Assembly (NCBI RefSeq): GCF_000305775.1
Contig: NC_018866.1
Span: forward strand, 868,001 to 932,000
Source of the DNA: Dehalobacter sp. DCA
GTDB taxonomy: Bacteria > Bacillota > Desulfitobacteriia > Desulfitobacteriales > Syntrophobotulaceae
Reading direction: 5' to 3'
Length of the DNA: 64,000 nt
Below the pieces are notes generated by a model. The model had not been told where the DNA came from. It saw only the letters and a list, made by a program, of their open reading frames with translations, and searched no databases. Positions 1-8,919 of the stretch are shown here, in pieces; the stretch's first letter is position 1; the number at the start of each line of letters is the position of its first letter. Position numbers and translations under genes: made by a program.

Positions 1-1446
1 TTTCAGATAAGCGAATAGATTGCCTTTCCCACCATAGATACTGTCCGTCAGCCGCAGCATCTGTTCGAGGCAAATTTCAAATCCAAGTTGCTTGAGCGCA
101 GTCTGGTAAATATTATGCGCTTCATCAATGATAAGATTGCTGTATTCCGGCAGAATCTTATAATTCGTTTTGATGTCGGCAAGGAGCAAGGAGTGATTAA
201 TCACAAGAACATCAGCAGCCTCGGCTCTCTTCCTGGCATTATAAAGGTAACAACGTGAAGTAAAGGAACACTCTCCGGGTTGACAGGCCGGATTATCCGC
301 GCCAAATTTTCGATAAGTCGGAACGAAGCTTTGATTATTCGGCAGTTCTCCAAAATCCCCGGTTTTCGTTTCAGAAGCCCAGGAAAAGAATGCGGCCTGC
401 CGGAGTTGTTCATCATGGGTTGTATAATCCGTAAACAGCGATTCCTGATAAAGGCATTTCAGACATAAATAATTGCTCTTACCCTTAAGCAATGCTGTTT
501 CAAATGGGAAAGGCAGGATCTTCTGCAGCAGCGGAAGGTCTTTGCTGAAGAGCTGCTCCTGCAAAGTGATGGTGTGGGTCGCAACAATCACCTTCTGCTG
601 ATGCCTTTTGGACCACCAGAGTGCCGGAATCAGATAGGCAAGCGTTTTCCCTGTTCCTGTACCGGCTTCAATCACAACATCTGTCGCTTCGGTAAACCCT
701 TTCAGAATCTCAGCGGCCATGACGGTTTGAATCTCTCTGTTTTCAAACCCTGGAATATTGCTGGCGAGTAAGCCGTCCTGGCCGAAACACTGCACAGCCC
801 AAGCCGGCGAATCAGGAATCTCAGCCAAATCATCCATACCGGGGCTAAAAAGATTTTGTGCCGTCTCTCCCCGGTAAGGTGCAATACGGATGGGCCTGTC
901 CGGATACGTTCGCACGATTTCTTTTTTCAATTCGGTTAGTACAGGCTGACAGGAAAGACCTTTTGTATATTCTTCCAACTTACTCAAGAAACCCAAATCA
1001 GCCTTCATCCCCTTTTCCCAGCACTGCAGAAGCAGGTCATAGGTCAGCCGGACCCTTTTCTGGGCCGTTGATATAAACCTGTGATGTTTCTTTATCTTAA
1101 GTTTATCGGTTATTTCCTCTAAGCTTTGCTGGCTGACTGCTGGGAAAAAAACTGCGGCAAGTTCCTGAACCTCAATCACGTTCTGGTTCAGATTAATTTC
1201 AAAATATTTTTTCAAATCCGGCAGGATTTTCTTATGCTCATAAACAAATATAAGGGCATCATGGGTAAAATCTTCAAGGCTTTTTTTATGCTGCTCCATT
1301 CTGCTTGGGGCTTCACCTTCGCCCTGAAACGAAAATATCAGATATTTTGGGAATACCCCTTTTCCCAAGCGCAGAGCTGCCAGGTACCCGCGTTCTGAGG
1401 GAGTACCCGGATGTATTAGAGATAGGACTACACAAGCCTGATTCAA
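1..1446 (-). CDS. dinG: DinG-family ATP-dependent helicase, C-terminal part outside window
   Basis: This is an XPD/Rad3-like superfamily 2 DNA helicase, expected to unwind DNA in repair. The frame is open to the window edge, so about 482 codons are present and the C-terminal helicase half is missing. Visible motifs are Walker A (EAGTGTGKT, near residue 260), a cysteine cluster (NPACQPGECSFTSRCY, near 390) typical of the FeS domain, and LIIDEAHN near 443. The chosen start is TTG at 1446, preceded by AAGGGAG nine bases upstream; the in-frame stop just before it excludes a longer protein. The first 200 residues resemble a DnaQ-like exonuclease domain of the DinG type, but the expected DxE and HxxxxD residues appear to be replaced (for example HRFISTA). 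The family call is firm; the start and the inactive exonuclease domain are inferences. Confidence 0.85.
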   Translation of the reverse strand, partial: MNQACVVLSLIHPGTPSERGYLAALRLGKGVFPKYLIFSFQGEGEAPSRMEQHKKSLEDFTHDALIFVYEHKKILPDLKKYFEINLNQNVIEVQELAAVFFPAVSQQSLEEITDKLKIKKHHRFISTAQKRVRLTYDLLLQCWEKGMKADLGFLSKLEEYTKGLSCQPVLTELKKEIVRTYPDRPIRIAPYRGETAQNLFSPGMDDLAEIPDSPAWAVQCFGQDGLLASNIPGFENREIQTVMAAEILKGFTEATDVVIEAGTGTGKTLAYLIPALWWSKRHQQKVIVATHTITLQEQLFSKDLPLLQKILPFPFETALLKGKSNYLCLKCLYQESLFTDYTTHDEQLRQAAFFSWASETKTGDFGELPNNQSFVPTYRKFGADNPACQPGECSFTSRCYLYNARKRAEAADVLVINHSLLLADIKTNYKILPEYSNLIIDEAHNIYQTALKQLGFEICLEQMLRLTDSIYGGKGNLFAYLK

Positions 1447-1588
1447 TCAGCCAAGCTCCCTTCAAAAAAAATATACGCACTTAACAATAAATCATAACAT
1501 TCCTAATAAACTAAATACAGAGAAGATCATAAAGAAAACTTGACTGGTGCCAAATCGATCAAATCATACGAATTTCAGGAGGAAAAGG

Positions 1589-1903
1589 ATGAAGCCAATC
1601 TATTTGCGAACGGATTTCCCCGACGGCCGCTCTCACATCCTAATCAGGGATCTCACCTCAGCGAATACGGAACTGCATCACTTTATTTTATTTTTGACCA
1701 ATAAGGGGAAGCTCTGGATCGATGTTTTTTGGCCGTATGACGAGGAATCCGAAAAGTATACGGTCAGTATCTCCGAAGAAAAATTCTGGCATACTTTCCG
1801 GGAATGGCGTCTGCATGGACTTGTGCTGGGCAGCAATGAACGCGTGGCTGAAATATTTGCCCAGAGGCATTTGAATAAAAGGACTAAACCAAAATCAGTT
1901 TAA
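1589..1903 (+). CDS. Small conserved-looking protein of unknown function
   Basis: This encodes a 104-residue soluble protein with no family I recognise. ATG at 1589 is chosen because AGGAGG lies immediately upstream at good spacing; an upstream in-frame start at 1547 has no such site. The sequence is rich in aromatic residues (FLTNKGKLWIDVFWPYD, FWHTFREWRLHG) and ends in a basic tail (NKRTKPKSV). It has no signal peptide, transmembrane segment or cysteine pair. It is transcribed divergently from the helicase gene, and its stop codon overlaps the stop of the convergent FlhB-like gene within the shared bases TTAA. The good ribosome binding site and coding character support a real gene; no function can be given. 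Confidence 0.7.
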   Translation: MKPIYLRTDFPDGRSHILIRDLTSANTELHHFILFLTNKGKLWIDVFWPYDEESEKYTVSISEEKFWHTFREWRLHGLVLGSNERVAEIFAQRHLNKRTKPKSV

Positions 1904-2202
1904 GGCGTATCCTTCTTCGTCCCCTTCATTTTATCCAAGCGATAAATAAAAGCCAGTACTTCAGCAACCGCCTGATAGAGCTCAGGCGGTATTTCTTTGG
2001 ACATCTCTACCTGCATCAAGGCTTCTACAAGGGTGTCGTCATTTTGGACCGGAATGCCCTGCTCTTCGGCCAATTCGATTATTTTTTGGGCCATATGCCC
2101 TTCCCCTTTGGCGACAATCCTTGGAGCACCAACATGATCATAGGCCAGGGCAGCAGCTTTTTTCATATTTTGTTTTTTACTATTTGGACTTTCCCTTTTC
2201 AT
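1900..2202 (-). CDS. FlhB C-terminal-domain-like small protein
   Basis: This 100-residue protein matches the cytoplasmic C-terminal domain of the flagellar export switch protein FlhB (type III secretion EscU/YscU family) without the membrane part. Typical stretches are AALAYDHVGAPRIVAKG, AQKIIELAEEQGIPV, and EMSKEIPPELYQAVAEVLAFIY. The canonical NPTH autocleavage motif is not seen, as in other stand-alone versions such as Bacillus YlqH. The start codon overlaps the stop of the upstream FliK-like gene by four bases (ATGA), so the two are translationally coupled. Pairing with an FliK-like protein suggests a role around substrate-specificity switching of flagellar export, but no other flagellar genes are nearby, so this is an inference. 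Confidence 0.8.
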   Translation of the reverse strand: MKRESPNSKKQNMKKAAALAYDHVGAPRIVAKGEGHMAQKIIELAEEQGIPVQNDDTLVEALMQVEMSKEIPPELYQAVAEVLAFIYRLDKMKGTKKDTP

Positions 2203-3629
2203 CCTTTGATATCCACCCCTGAAAAGTTTTTTCCGGCCAGGAAATGCGCAAACTGGGGGAATTCATCGTAGGTCTTCAGCGATAGTTTTTCTAAAGATAA
2301 GCCAATATCCGCGAAGTTCTGCTTGATTTGATCATAGAGATCTTCAATGAGCGGATTCAACTCCTCGGGATGATCGTTTAAGAGGCAGATATGCAGTTTG
2401 TTGTCGTAAAGCGTAAGGTCGGCTCCGAGCTGGTCAAGGTGTTCCGTCTCGACCTGCAGCGCCAGATGGCAGTGTTCAATATCCACTTTATGGCCTTTGC
2501 GGGAACTCTCCACTGCAAGCGAACAATCATAGATTTCACTGTTATTCTGCAGCGGGATATGCATAAGCAAATATGCGGCATTTTCTTTATTCCCGGTCTG
2601 GATCCAGATCTGCTGTCCGGTAATCTCATCCAGAAAACCCTTCAGCGCGCTTTTTTCCGGAGAGGCAGAATCTTCAGCCAGCGCGTTTAAGAGCATTGTT
2701 TTTACATTTTCCGTTTGTTCTGCTTCCTGACCGGCATTATTCTTTAATTTGAGCAGCAGCTGATTCTCGTGCTCAAGACCGAGGCTTTTGAAATAATGCA
2801 GGATGTTTTCAAACTGCTCGCCGCTGGTATCCTCCCACTTCGGGATGATCTTCCAGAGCAGGTCTGCAAGCGTATTGAGCGGAGATTTCTGGTCTACCGG
2901 ACTTTGACTCGCTGAACTTTGATTTGTTAAGTTCTGATTTGCAGCATTCTGATCCGCTAGCATCGTTTTAAGAACACCGCTATTTTGCTGATTCAGATAT
3001 TTTGCCAGGATGACGGAGATCTCAGGAGTCAGGTTGATTCCCCTGTTTAGGATCGTTGTGATCTGCTCCGAGGTCAACCGAAGAGCTTGTCCGGCTGCCT
3101 GGCTGGATACCCGCCCTGCGCCGGCATTTGTCTCCTGCGGCGCTGTCCCAAAAGCCGTCTTGCTCAATAAATTACCCTGGTTCTTTCCTTCCCGCAAAAT
3201 CGTCCACAGCTTACCAGCGACCTGGTATAGTATTTCAGGCGGAGCACTCTTGCTGCCTGCTGCCGTGTTCTGATTGACCATGCTATTGACCAGAAAGTCC
3301 GCTTCCTCGGCTGAAAGGCCAAATCCTTTGGTTATCATTGAAGACAGCTGTTCCGCAGACAAGCTGCTCAACTGGCCGGTGCTCTGGCTAACCCGGCTCA
3401 AAACAACGCCTTCCGTATTGACCTCTTTGACAACCGCCAGAAATCTTTCACCTTCCAGAAACTGCGGTTCCAGCTGGGCTTTAATTTTTTGCCCGGCAAT
3501 GGAGATCATCCCCTCCTGATTCCCATTTCTGCTGATAATTTCCACCGGAAGAAGCTGTCCGGTTTTCAATTGTGTAAAATCTATCAAAGGAGAAATCTTG
3601 CCAATACTCTGGATATTGTTTATGATCAT
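2199..3629 (-). CDS. FliK-like (hook-length-control-type) protein, YlqG-like
   Basis: This 476-residue protein lacks a signal peptide. The N-terminal 80 residues (LKTGQLLPVEIISRNGNQEG) are followed by a Gln/Asn/Ser-rich, low-complexity middle of about residues 130-250 (repeated NQS, ASQS, DQN runs). The C-terminal part (QQIWIQTGNKENAAYLLMH, AVESSRKGHKVDIEHCHLAL) resembles the FliK C-terminal domain. The start ATG has GAGGGAG upstream. It overlaps the FlhB-like gene by four bases, the same order as ylqG-ylqH in Bacillus. FliK measures hook length and signals to FlhB; whether this remote pair does so is unknown. The family assignment rests on domain pattern and neighbour and is moderately certain. 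Confidence 0.65.
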   Translation of the reverse strand: MIINNIQSIGKISPLIDFTQLKTGQLLPVEIISRNGNQEGMISIAGQKIKAQLEPQFLEGERFLAVVKEVNTEGVVLSRVSQSTGQLSSLSAEQLSSMITKGFGLSAEEADFLVNSMVNQNTAAGSKSAPPEILYQVAGKLWTILREGKNQGNLLSKTAFGTAPQETNAGAGRVSSQAAGQALRLTSEQITTILNRGINLTPEISVILAKYLNQQNSGVLKTMLADQNAANQNLTNQSSASQSPVDQKSPLNTLADLLWKIIPKWEDTSGEQFENILHYFKSLGLEHENQLLLKLKNNAGQEAEQTENVKTMLLNALAEDSASPEKSALKGFLDEITGQQIWIQTGNKENAAYLLMHIPLQNNSEIYDCSLAVESSRKGHKVDIEHCHLALQVETEHLDQLGADLTLYDNKLHICLLNDHPEELNPLIEDLYDQIKQNFADIGLSLEKLSLKTYDEFPQFAHFLAGKNFSGVDIKG

Positions 3630-3708
3630 TAGAGACTCCCTCGCAGAAAAATCTGCCGTAATAATGATAACAAAAATTATTTATAATAGAATTAAAGGAA
3701 TGATTGCG

Positions 3709-3981
3709 TTGAGTATTTTTGAAACGATTATGCTGTTATGTTTTGGTTCGGCCTGGCCTTTTTCGATCTACTCGTCCTACAAAGCCGGAACTGCGAAAGG
3801 AAAAAGCCTGTTTTTTCTGGTTGTATTGCTTATCGGCTATTTATCCGGCATCCTGCACAAGATGATTTATTCGTTTGATTATGTCATTATACTATATATC
3901 CTGAATTTTTGCCTGATTGCAGTTGATACAGGGCTTTATTTCCGGAATAAACGGTTGGATACTTTAAGAAATATTGAATAA
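3709..3981 (+). CDS. Small multi-pass membrane protein, PQ-loop/SemiSWEET-like
   Basis: This encodes about 90 residues with three hydrophobic helices: IFETIMLLCFGSAWPFSIY, SLFFLVVLLIGYLSGILH, and YVIILYILNFCLIAVDTGLYF, ending in a basic tail. The GxxWPxSIYxSYKxxTxKGKS pattern is that of a widespread family of short clostridial membrane proteins with PQ-loop character. TTG at 3709 is chosen because AAAGGA sits nine bases upstream; the ATG at 3700 is too close to that site. The gene is divergent from the FliK-like gene, and a structured repeat element begins 14 bases after its stop. The substrate or role is unknown. Confidence 0.6.
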   Translation: MSIFETIMLLCFGSAWPFSIYSSYKAGTAKGKSLFFLVVLLIGYLSGILHKMIYSFDYVIILYILNFCLIAVDTGLYFRNKRLDTLRNIE

Positions 3982-3995
3982 TCCGTCCGGGGGAA

Positions 3996-4084
3996 GTCTG
4001 CATGCCACAATACCCGCGTGCCATGGATGGCACAATCCTTAAAAAGTCCGTGCTTCGCTCGCAGCGGAACTGTGGCACGCAGAC
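3996..4084 (-). repeat. Structured intergenic repeat, copy 1 (89 bp, short form)
   Basis: Terminal inverted repeats GTCTGCATGCCACA and TGTGGCACGCAGAC pair with one wobble. Read on the minus strand, it carries the shared core (GTTCCGCTG, then AGCGAAGCACGG), a single internal hairpin TGCCATGGATGGCA, and the shared right part GGTATTGTGG. It lies between a membrane protein gene and the flavin reductase gene. It is the shortest full copy, with one internal hairpin where copies 2 and 4 have three. Confidence 0.8.
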
Positions 4085-4222
4085 TGATCTCATGCTTAAA
4101 GCACGTTTGTTATGTAATATTCCGTTCATTTATGTAGTAGAATATTGAATGTCTTAATTGTAGGTTACCAACGTCTTATTTGGATAATAAGACAAAAATA
4201 AATATCAATAGGAGATATTGTG

Positions 4223-4735
4223 ATGAATAATGAATTTAAGTTAGTGGAACCTGAGCAGTTAACGGATAACTCCTTTAAACTGGTCGGAAAGGACTGGATG
4301 CTGATTACAGCGGGAAATATGGAAAAATATAATACGATGACGGCCAGTTGGGGTGGATTCGGAGTCTTGTGGAATAAAAAGGTATGCTTCTGTTTTGTCC
4401 GGCCTTCGCGTTATACCTATCAGTTTATGGAAGAAAATGATACTTTCACGCTTTCGTTTTTTGAAGAAGACTATCGAAAGGCTTTATCTTTCTGCGGATC
4501 GAATTCCGGCAGAGATGTGGATAAAACTGCCGCTACCGGGATTACACCCGCTGAAAGTATGTCCGGATCCGTGTATTTTGAAGAAGCTAGACTGGTTATG
4601 GAATGTAAAAAGCTCTATTATCAGGATTTAGACCCAAGTCATTTCCTTGATTCTGCGATAGAAAGCAATTATAAGCAGAATGATTATCACCGTGTTTATG
4701 TTGGTGAAATCATTCAGTGCTATACTAAAAATTGA
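4223..4735 (+). CDS. Flavin reductase family (FMN-binding) protein
   Basis: This 170-residue soluble protein belongs to the flavin reductase-like, FMN-binding split-barrel fold. Typical stretches are DWMLITAGNMEKYNTMTASWGGFGVLW (the flavin-binding strand and loop), CFCFVRPSRYTYQFM and FTLSFFEEDYRKALSFCGSNSGRD. Such proteins reduce flavins with NAD(P)H or bind FMN for redox work in the cytoplasm; the partner is unknown here. ATG at 4223 follows AGGAG by eight bases; the GTG one codon earlier is less well spaced. It is a single-gene unit, convergent with thioredoxin, and separated from it by a strong inverted repeat. Confidence 0.85.
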   Translation: MNNEFKLVEPEQLTDNSFKLVGKDWMLITAGNMEKYNTMTASWGGFGVLWNKKVCFCFVRPSRYTYQFMEENDTFTLSFFEEDYRKALSFCGSNSGRDVDKTAATGITPAESMSGSVYFEEARLVMECKKLYYQDLDPSHFLDSAIESNYKQNDYHRVYVGEIIQCYTKN

Positions 4736-4766
4736 GTTTAACTCCATGAGACGCTTTAATAATGAT

Positions 4767-4819
4767 GAAGTGCACCTCCAAATGCTAGATTTTTTTGTCC
4801 AACATTTGGGGTGCACTTC
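4767..4819. repeat. Near-perfect inverted repeat, IS3-end-like; also a plausible two-way terminator
   Basis: The arms GAAGTGCACCTCCAAATG and CATTTGGGGTGCACTTC pair over about 17 bp with one extra T, around a loop containing seven T. On the minus strand it begins GAAGTGCACCCCAAATG followed by TTGGACAAAAA, which resembles the ends of IS3/IS150-group insertion sequences. It sits between two convergent genes, where a bidirectional terminator is expected. It could be a tiny non-autonomous IS relic used as a terminator. Confidence 0.55.
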
Positions 4820-4861
4820 AATTGAGACGTCTTACATCATACAATCTTAAGATTAATTTGC

Positions 4862-5191
4862 TTACATTTTCGCTTCAATAGCTTTCACAAGATCCGATTT
4901 TCCTCTGAAACCGACGATTTTATCAACGATTTCACCGTTTTTAATCAGCAGCAGTGTCGGGATACTCATTACGCCGTATTTCTGGGAGATTTCCCCCTGC
5001 TCATCGACGTTTAATTTGCCGACGGTTACTTTACCTGCATATTCATCTGCCAGTTCTTCCACTACAGGAGCTATCATTCTGCAAGGTCCGCACCAGGCAG
5101 CCCAAAAATCGACCAATACCAGCTGGCTTGAACTGAGTACGTCACTTTGCCAATTCTCAGCAGTAAATGTTTTGACATTAACACCTGCCAT
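4862..5191 (-). CDS. trxA: Thioredoxin
   Basis: This 109-residue thioredoxin has the canonical active site WCGPC ([16 protein letters not shown]) and the cis-proline loop MSIPTLLL. It reduces disulfides in cytoplasmic proteins using electrons from thioredoxin reductase. Length and motifs are fully typical. It is downstream of and co-directional with the csoR-like regulator with a 59-base gap, so the two probably form a small operon controlled by the operator upstream of csoR. That would link this thioredoxin copy to metal or thiol stress, which is an inference. AGGGATTTAAG precedes the ATG. Confidence 0.95.
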   Translation of the reverse strand: MAGVNVKTFTAENWQSDVLSSSQLVLVDFWAAWCGPCRMIAPVVEELADEYAGKVTVGKLNVDEQGEISQKYGVMSIPTLLLIKNGEIVDKIVGFRGKSDLVKAIEAKM

Positions 5192-5250
5192 CTTAAATCC
5201 CTCCGTTTCTTAACGTCACCATAGAAAAAGACTTTTGTTTGTCCGCAAGA

Positions 5251-5526
5251 TTAATGGACAAACCGGTTCAACAGAACAATCAGATCATCCAGGGCTTTAT
5301 CATTTTCCGTTACGAGCGCATCTTTCAAACAGGTTCTGGAGTGCTCTTCAAAAATCATAATGCCAACTTTATTGATTGCTGCCTTGACTGCCGCAACCTG
5401 AACCAGAATATCAGAACAGCATTTTTCTTCATCAAGCATACGCTGCAACCCTTTGACCTGTCCCTCAATCCGTTTCAATCGGATCATGATATCGTTTCCC
5501 GGCCCACTTTTTTTCTTTGGTTCCAT
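5251..5526 (-). CDS. csoR: CsoR/RcnR-family metal-sensing repressor
   Basis: This 91-residue all-helical DNA-binding repressor (DUF156) has the family signature RLKRIEGQVKGLQRML. The ligand set Cys37-His62-Cys66 has the 25- and 4-residue spacing of the Cu(I) sensor CsoR; a second cysteine at 36 makes a CC pair. Binding of Cu(I), or modification of the thiols, releases the repressor from its operator. A perfect palindrome of the CsoR operator type lies just upstream of the start, so autoregulation is likely. GAGGGG precedes the ATG. No copper ATPase or chaperone is adjacent; thioredoxin is the only downstream gene, so the actual signal (copper or sulfane sulfur) is open. Confidence 0.85.
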   Translation of the reverse strand: MEPKKKSGPGNDIMIRLKRIEGQVKGLQRMLDEEKCCSDILVQVAAVKAAINKVGIMIFEEHSRTCLKDALVTENDKALDDLIVLLNRFVH

Positions 5527-5542
5527 CTTACCCCTCGCCTAT

Positions 5543-5559
5543 ATACCCCATAGGGGTAT
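5543..5559. promoter_or_regulatory. CsoR-type operator palindrome
   Basis: ATACCCCATAGGGGTAT is a perfect 7-3-7 palindrome of the kind bound by CsoR-family repressors (a GC-rich centre flanked by ATA/TAT). It lies 17 bases upstream of the csoR start codon, where binding would block transcription of csoR-trxA. Confidence 0.75.
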
Positions 5560-5737
5560 GTTCTAAGATTATTATATGGCCAGTCTGGTTATTCTGTCAA
5601 GAGGATTTGCCGGATATGAAATATATTATGCCTGTTTTTTATGAATAATAAACCGGCAAAGCCCTTATCGAAAGTTCTATTAATGAGATAAGATGAATTA
5701 AATTAAATTGAATTGATGGGGAATTGTTGATGAATGA

Positions 5738-7519
5738 TTAATTAGAAGGCTGTTTTGCTTTCAGGTCCAGTTTAATATGAAGCTCTTTGAGTTGGCTGTC
5801 CACGACCGGTGAAGGCGCCTGGGTCAGCAGACATGAAGCACTCTGGGTCTTCGGAAATGCGATGACATCGCGGATATTATCCCGTCCGGAAAGAATCATC
5901 GTAAGTCTATCCAGCCCAAACGCAATTCCCCCATGGGGTGGTGTGCCATATTCGAACGCTTCAAGCAGATAGCCAAATTTTTCTTTGGCCTCTTCACTGC
6001 TCAAACCAATCAGGTCAAAGATTTTTTCCTGAACATCCCTTTGGTGAATCCGGATGCTTCCTCCGCCGAGTTCCATTCCGTTCAGGACCATGTCATAAGC
6101 CTTTGCTCTTACCTTCAGTGGATCGGAATCCAGGAGGGCAATATCTTCATTCATCGGACTGGTAAACATATGGTGAATCGCCACATAGCGTTTTTCTTCT
6201 TCATCATATTCAAAGAGCGGGAATTCCGTAACCCAAAGACAGTTAATCATATCTTCCCGAATAAGCTCCATTCGTTTAGCCAGCTCTAGTCTTAAGTTTC
6301 CAAGCGCATTATGAACGACGGATTCCTTATCGGCAACGAAAAATAGGATGTCTCCGGTTTCTGCTCCCATCGCAGCCAACAGTGCGTTAATCTCCAGTTC
6401 GGTGAAGAACTTCAGAATCGGTGATTTCATTCCTTCGGAATCCATCACGATGTAGGCAAGCCCTTTTGCACCGTAAATGCTAACAAATTTGGTTAGCGCG
6501 TCAATTTCCCTCCGTGGCATACCGGCACAGCCTTTGGCGCAGATTCCTTTAACCCTGCCGCCCTTCGCGACAACGTCGGCAAATACTTTAAATCCGGAAT
6601 CTTTGACAACCGGAGCCACATCAATCAGTTCCATGGTAAAGCGGGTATCCGGCTTGTCCGAACCATAGCGTTCCATTGCCTCCTGATAGGTCAGCCGCGG
6701 AATTGGAAGCGGAATTTCAATACCTTTGACTTCCCTGAAGATCTTGGCAATCAGGTTCTCCATCATCGGCAGAAGGTCTTCAATCTCAATAAAGGACATC
6801 TCCAAATCGAGCTGGGTAAATTCCGGCTGGCGGTCCGCGCGCAAGTCTTCATCACGGAAACAGCGGGCGATCTGAAAATATTTTTCCATGCCAGCGACCA
6901 TCAACAACTGTTTAAAGATCTGCGGTGATTGGGGCAATCCATAAAATGTTCCCTGATTCACGCGGCTGGGCACGAGATAGTCTCTGGCCCCTTCCGGTGT
7001 TGACTTAGCCAGAATTGGCGTTTCAATTTCCAGGAATCCCTCACTGTCCAGAAAATCACGCATGATTTTCGTGACCCGGTGTCTGATCTTAAATATGTTC
7101 TGCATTTCGGTCCGGCGGAGGTCGAGATAGCGGTGTTTCAGCCTGACACTTTCATCGACATCCACATTGTCCTGGATATAGAAAGGCGGAGTTTTCGCTT
7201 TATTGAGTATTTCCAAGTTTTCGATCACAACTTCAATTTCTCCGGTAACCATGTTCGGATTTTCTGAACCTTCAGGTCTCACCCGGACGAGACCTTCGGC
7301 CTTTATCACATACTCCGAGCGGAGTTTTTCAGCCTGATTAAAAGCGTTTGCAGGCATATCCGGATTGAAGACAATCTGGACAATGCCGGACCTGTCGCGC
7401 AAATCAACGAAAATAACGCCTCCATGGTCTCTTCTGGTCTGAACCCAACCCAACAACTTTACTTTTTCGCCTGCGTTTTTCCTGTTCAGCGTACCCGCTC
7501 CGATTCTTTCTGCTAACAT
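5738..7519 (-). CDS. aspS: Aspartyl-tRNA synthetase
   Basis: This 593-residue class II synthetase charges tRNA-Asp (or tRNA-Asp/Asn) with aspartate. It has an N-terminal OB-fold anticodon domain ([21 protein letters not shown]), motif 2 ([18 protein letters not shown]), the bacterial GAD insertion in the middle, and motif 3 ([13 protein letters not shown]). Length is typical. ATG at 7519 is chosen because AGGAGG lies six bases upstream; earlier in-frame codons overlap the end of hisS. It follows hisS by ten bases, the usual hisS-aspS pair. No T-box is seen ahead of hisS. Confidence 0.97.
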   Translation of the reverse strand: MLAERIGAGTLNRKNAGEKVKLLGWVQTRRDHGGVIFVDLRDRSGIVQIVFNPDMPANAFNQAEKLRSEYVIKAEGLVRVRPEGSENPNMVTGEIEVVIENLEILNKAKTPPFYIQDNVDVDESVRLKHRYLDLRRTEMQNIFKIRHRVTKIMRDFLDSEGFLEIETPILAKSTPEGARDYLVPSRVNQGTFYGLPQSPQIFKQLLMVAGMEKYFQIARCFRDEDLRADRQPEFTQLDLEMSFIEIEDLLPMMENLIAKIFREVKGIEIPLPIPRLTYQEAMERYGSDKPDTRFTMELIDVAPVVKDSGFKVFADVVAKGGRVKGICAKGCAGMPRREIDALTKFVSIYGAKGLAYIVMDSEGMKSPILKFFTELEINALLAAMGAETGDILFFVADKESVVHNALGNLRLELAKRMELIREDMINCLWVTEFPLFEYDEEEKRYVAIHHMFTSPMNEDIALLDSDPLKVRAKAYDMVLNGMELGGGSIRIHQRDVQEKIFDLIGLSSEEAKEKFGYLLEAFEYGTPPHGGIAFGLDRLTMILSGRDNIRDVIAFPKTQSASCLLTQAPSPVVDSQLKELHIKLDLKAKQPSN

Positions 7520-7529
7520 GGACATCCTC

Positions 7530-8801
7530 CTACATTTCACATTTCGTATGATTCAACAAAAAAGCTTTGATTTGATCCAGCGGGATTTCCTGCTGTTCTC
7601 CCAACCGCATATCGCGGACGATCACCATTTTCCGGGCAAGCTCATCGTCACCCAATATTAGTACATAGCGGGCTTGTTCCCTGTCTGCATATTTAAGCTG
7701 ACCTTTAAGCCCTTTTCCAAGAAGGTCCATGACTGCCGGCAGCCCGGCCTGCCGCAGATCACCTAAAAGTCTGAATCCTTCCTGTCTGGCCGCCTCACCC
7801 AGAGCTGCAATCACGACCGGCGCTTCAACCTCAGGCATCATTTCAACACTCTGCTTTTCCATGACACTCAGGATACGTTCCAGTCCCATGGCAAAACCAA
7901 TTCCCGGTGTGGCCGGCCCGCCAATTTCCTGGACAAGACCATCATAACGCCCGCCACCACAAATCGCGTTCTGGGCGCCGATACCTTCAGCTGTGACTTC
8001 AAAGGCTGTTTTTTGATAATAATCCAGCCCGCGAACCATTCTGGGATTAATCCGGTAGGCAATCCCAGCGATATTTAAATATTCCTGAGTCTTCGCGAAA
8101 TGTTCCGCACAGTCTACGCAGAGCGTATCCAGGGTCGTCGGAGCATTTTCCGTCAGCTTTTGACAGGAACTGTTCTTACAGTCTAAAATCCGCATCGGAT
8201 TTTTGGTAAAGCGGTTCTGGCAATCCGGACAAAGATCATCCTTGCGTTCCTGCAGAAACTCCTGCAGCCTAATCCTATGCTCAGCCCGGCACGTCGGACA
8301 GCCCACGGAATTGATCTCAACCACGAGTCCCTTAAGGCCGATTCTACCAAAAAAATCCCAGATCAGACAGATGATTTCGGCATCGACAAGCGGATCTTCT
8401 CCACCGAGCACCTCTGCTCCGAACTGGTGGAATTGCCGAAAGCGTCCGGCCTGGGACTTCTCATAGCGGAACATCGGGCCGAGGTAATACATTTTGACCG
8501 GCTGCTGCAGCGCATAAAGCTTGTTCTCTGTATACGCCCTGCAGACGGAAGCCGTCCCTTCAGGGCGCAGCGTGATGGATCTCTGCCCTTTATCTATAAA
8601 GGTATACATCTCTTTATTGACAATATCCGTTGTCTCTCCGACGCCACGCTGAAAAAGTTCGGTCGCTTCAAAGACCGGTGTTCTGATTTCTTTATATCCA
8701 TACTCGGAACAAATCTTCCGGATTTGTTCTTCGAGAAATTGCCACTTTTCTACGGTACCCGGAATGATATCCTGTGTACCTTTCGGCCGCTGAATCGACA
8801 T
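7530..8801 (-). CDS. hisS: Histidyl-tRNA synthetase
   Basis: This 423-residue class II synthetase charges tRNA-His. It begins with [12 protein letters not shown] and shows [14 protein letters not shown] (motif 2 region), the histidine-A signature [14 protein letters not shown] and GGGRYDGL, motif 3 ([12 protein letters not shown]), and a C-terminal anticodon-binding domain ([14 protein letters not shown]). A Cys4 insertion (CPTCRAEH to CPDCQNRF) is present, as in many Gram-positive versions. ATG at 8801 has GGAGGAAG upstream and is preferred over a longer start at 8852. It is the first gene of a hisS-aspS unit; the 118-base spacer before it shows no recognisable leader. Confidence 0.97.
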   Translation of the reverse strand: MSIQRPKGTQDIIPGTVEKWQFLEEQIRKICSEYGYKEIRTPVFEATELFQRGVGETTDIVNKEMYTFIDKGQRSITLRPEGTASVCRAYTENKLYALQQPVKMYYLGPMFRYEKSQAGRFRQFHQFGAEVLGGEDPLVDAEIICLIWDFFGRIGLKGLVVEINSVGCPTCRAEHRIRLQEFLQERKDDLCPDCQNRFTKNPMRILDCKNSSCQKLTENAPTTLDTLCVDCAEHFAKTQEYLNIAGIAYRINPRMVRGLDYYQKTAFEVTAEGIGAQNAICGGGRYDGLVQEIGGPATPGIGFAMGLERILSVMEKQSVEMMPEVEAPVVIAALGEAARQEGFRLLGDLRQAGLPAVMDLLGKGLKGQLKYADREQARYVLILGDDELARKMVIVRDMRLGEQQEIPLDQIKAFLLNHTKCEM

Positions 8802-8919
8802 GATACTTCCTCCTGCACAACGGTAGATCAACGGATCATCCGGCGTGTCCAATCTAAAAAATAAGCTTATCTATTATAACACAATTATCCTTCAGACTCA
8901 TCAGGGTTCCTATATTTTT

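Noticed and set aside
8802-8919. T-box or other leader ahead of hisS
   Set aside because: The spacer is only 118 bases and lacks the GGTGGTACCGCG sequence and a terminator hairpin.
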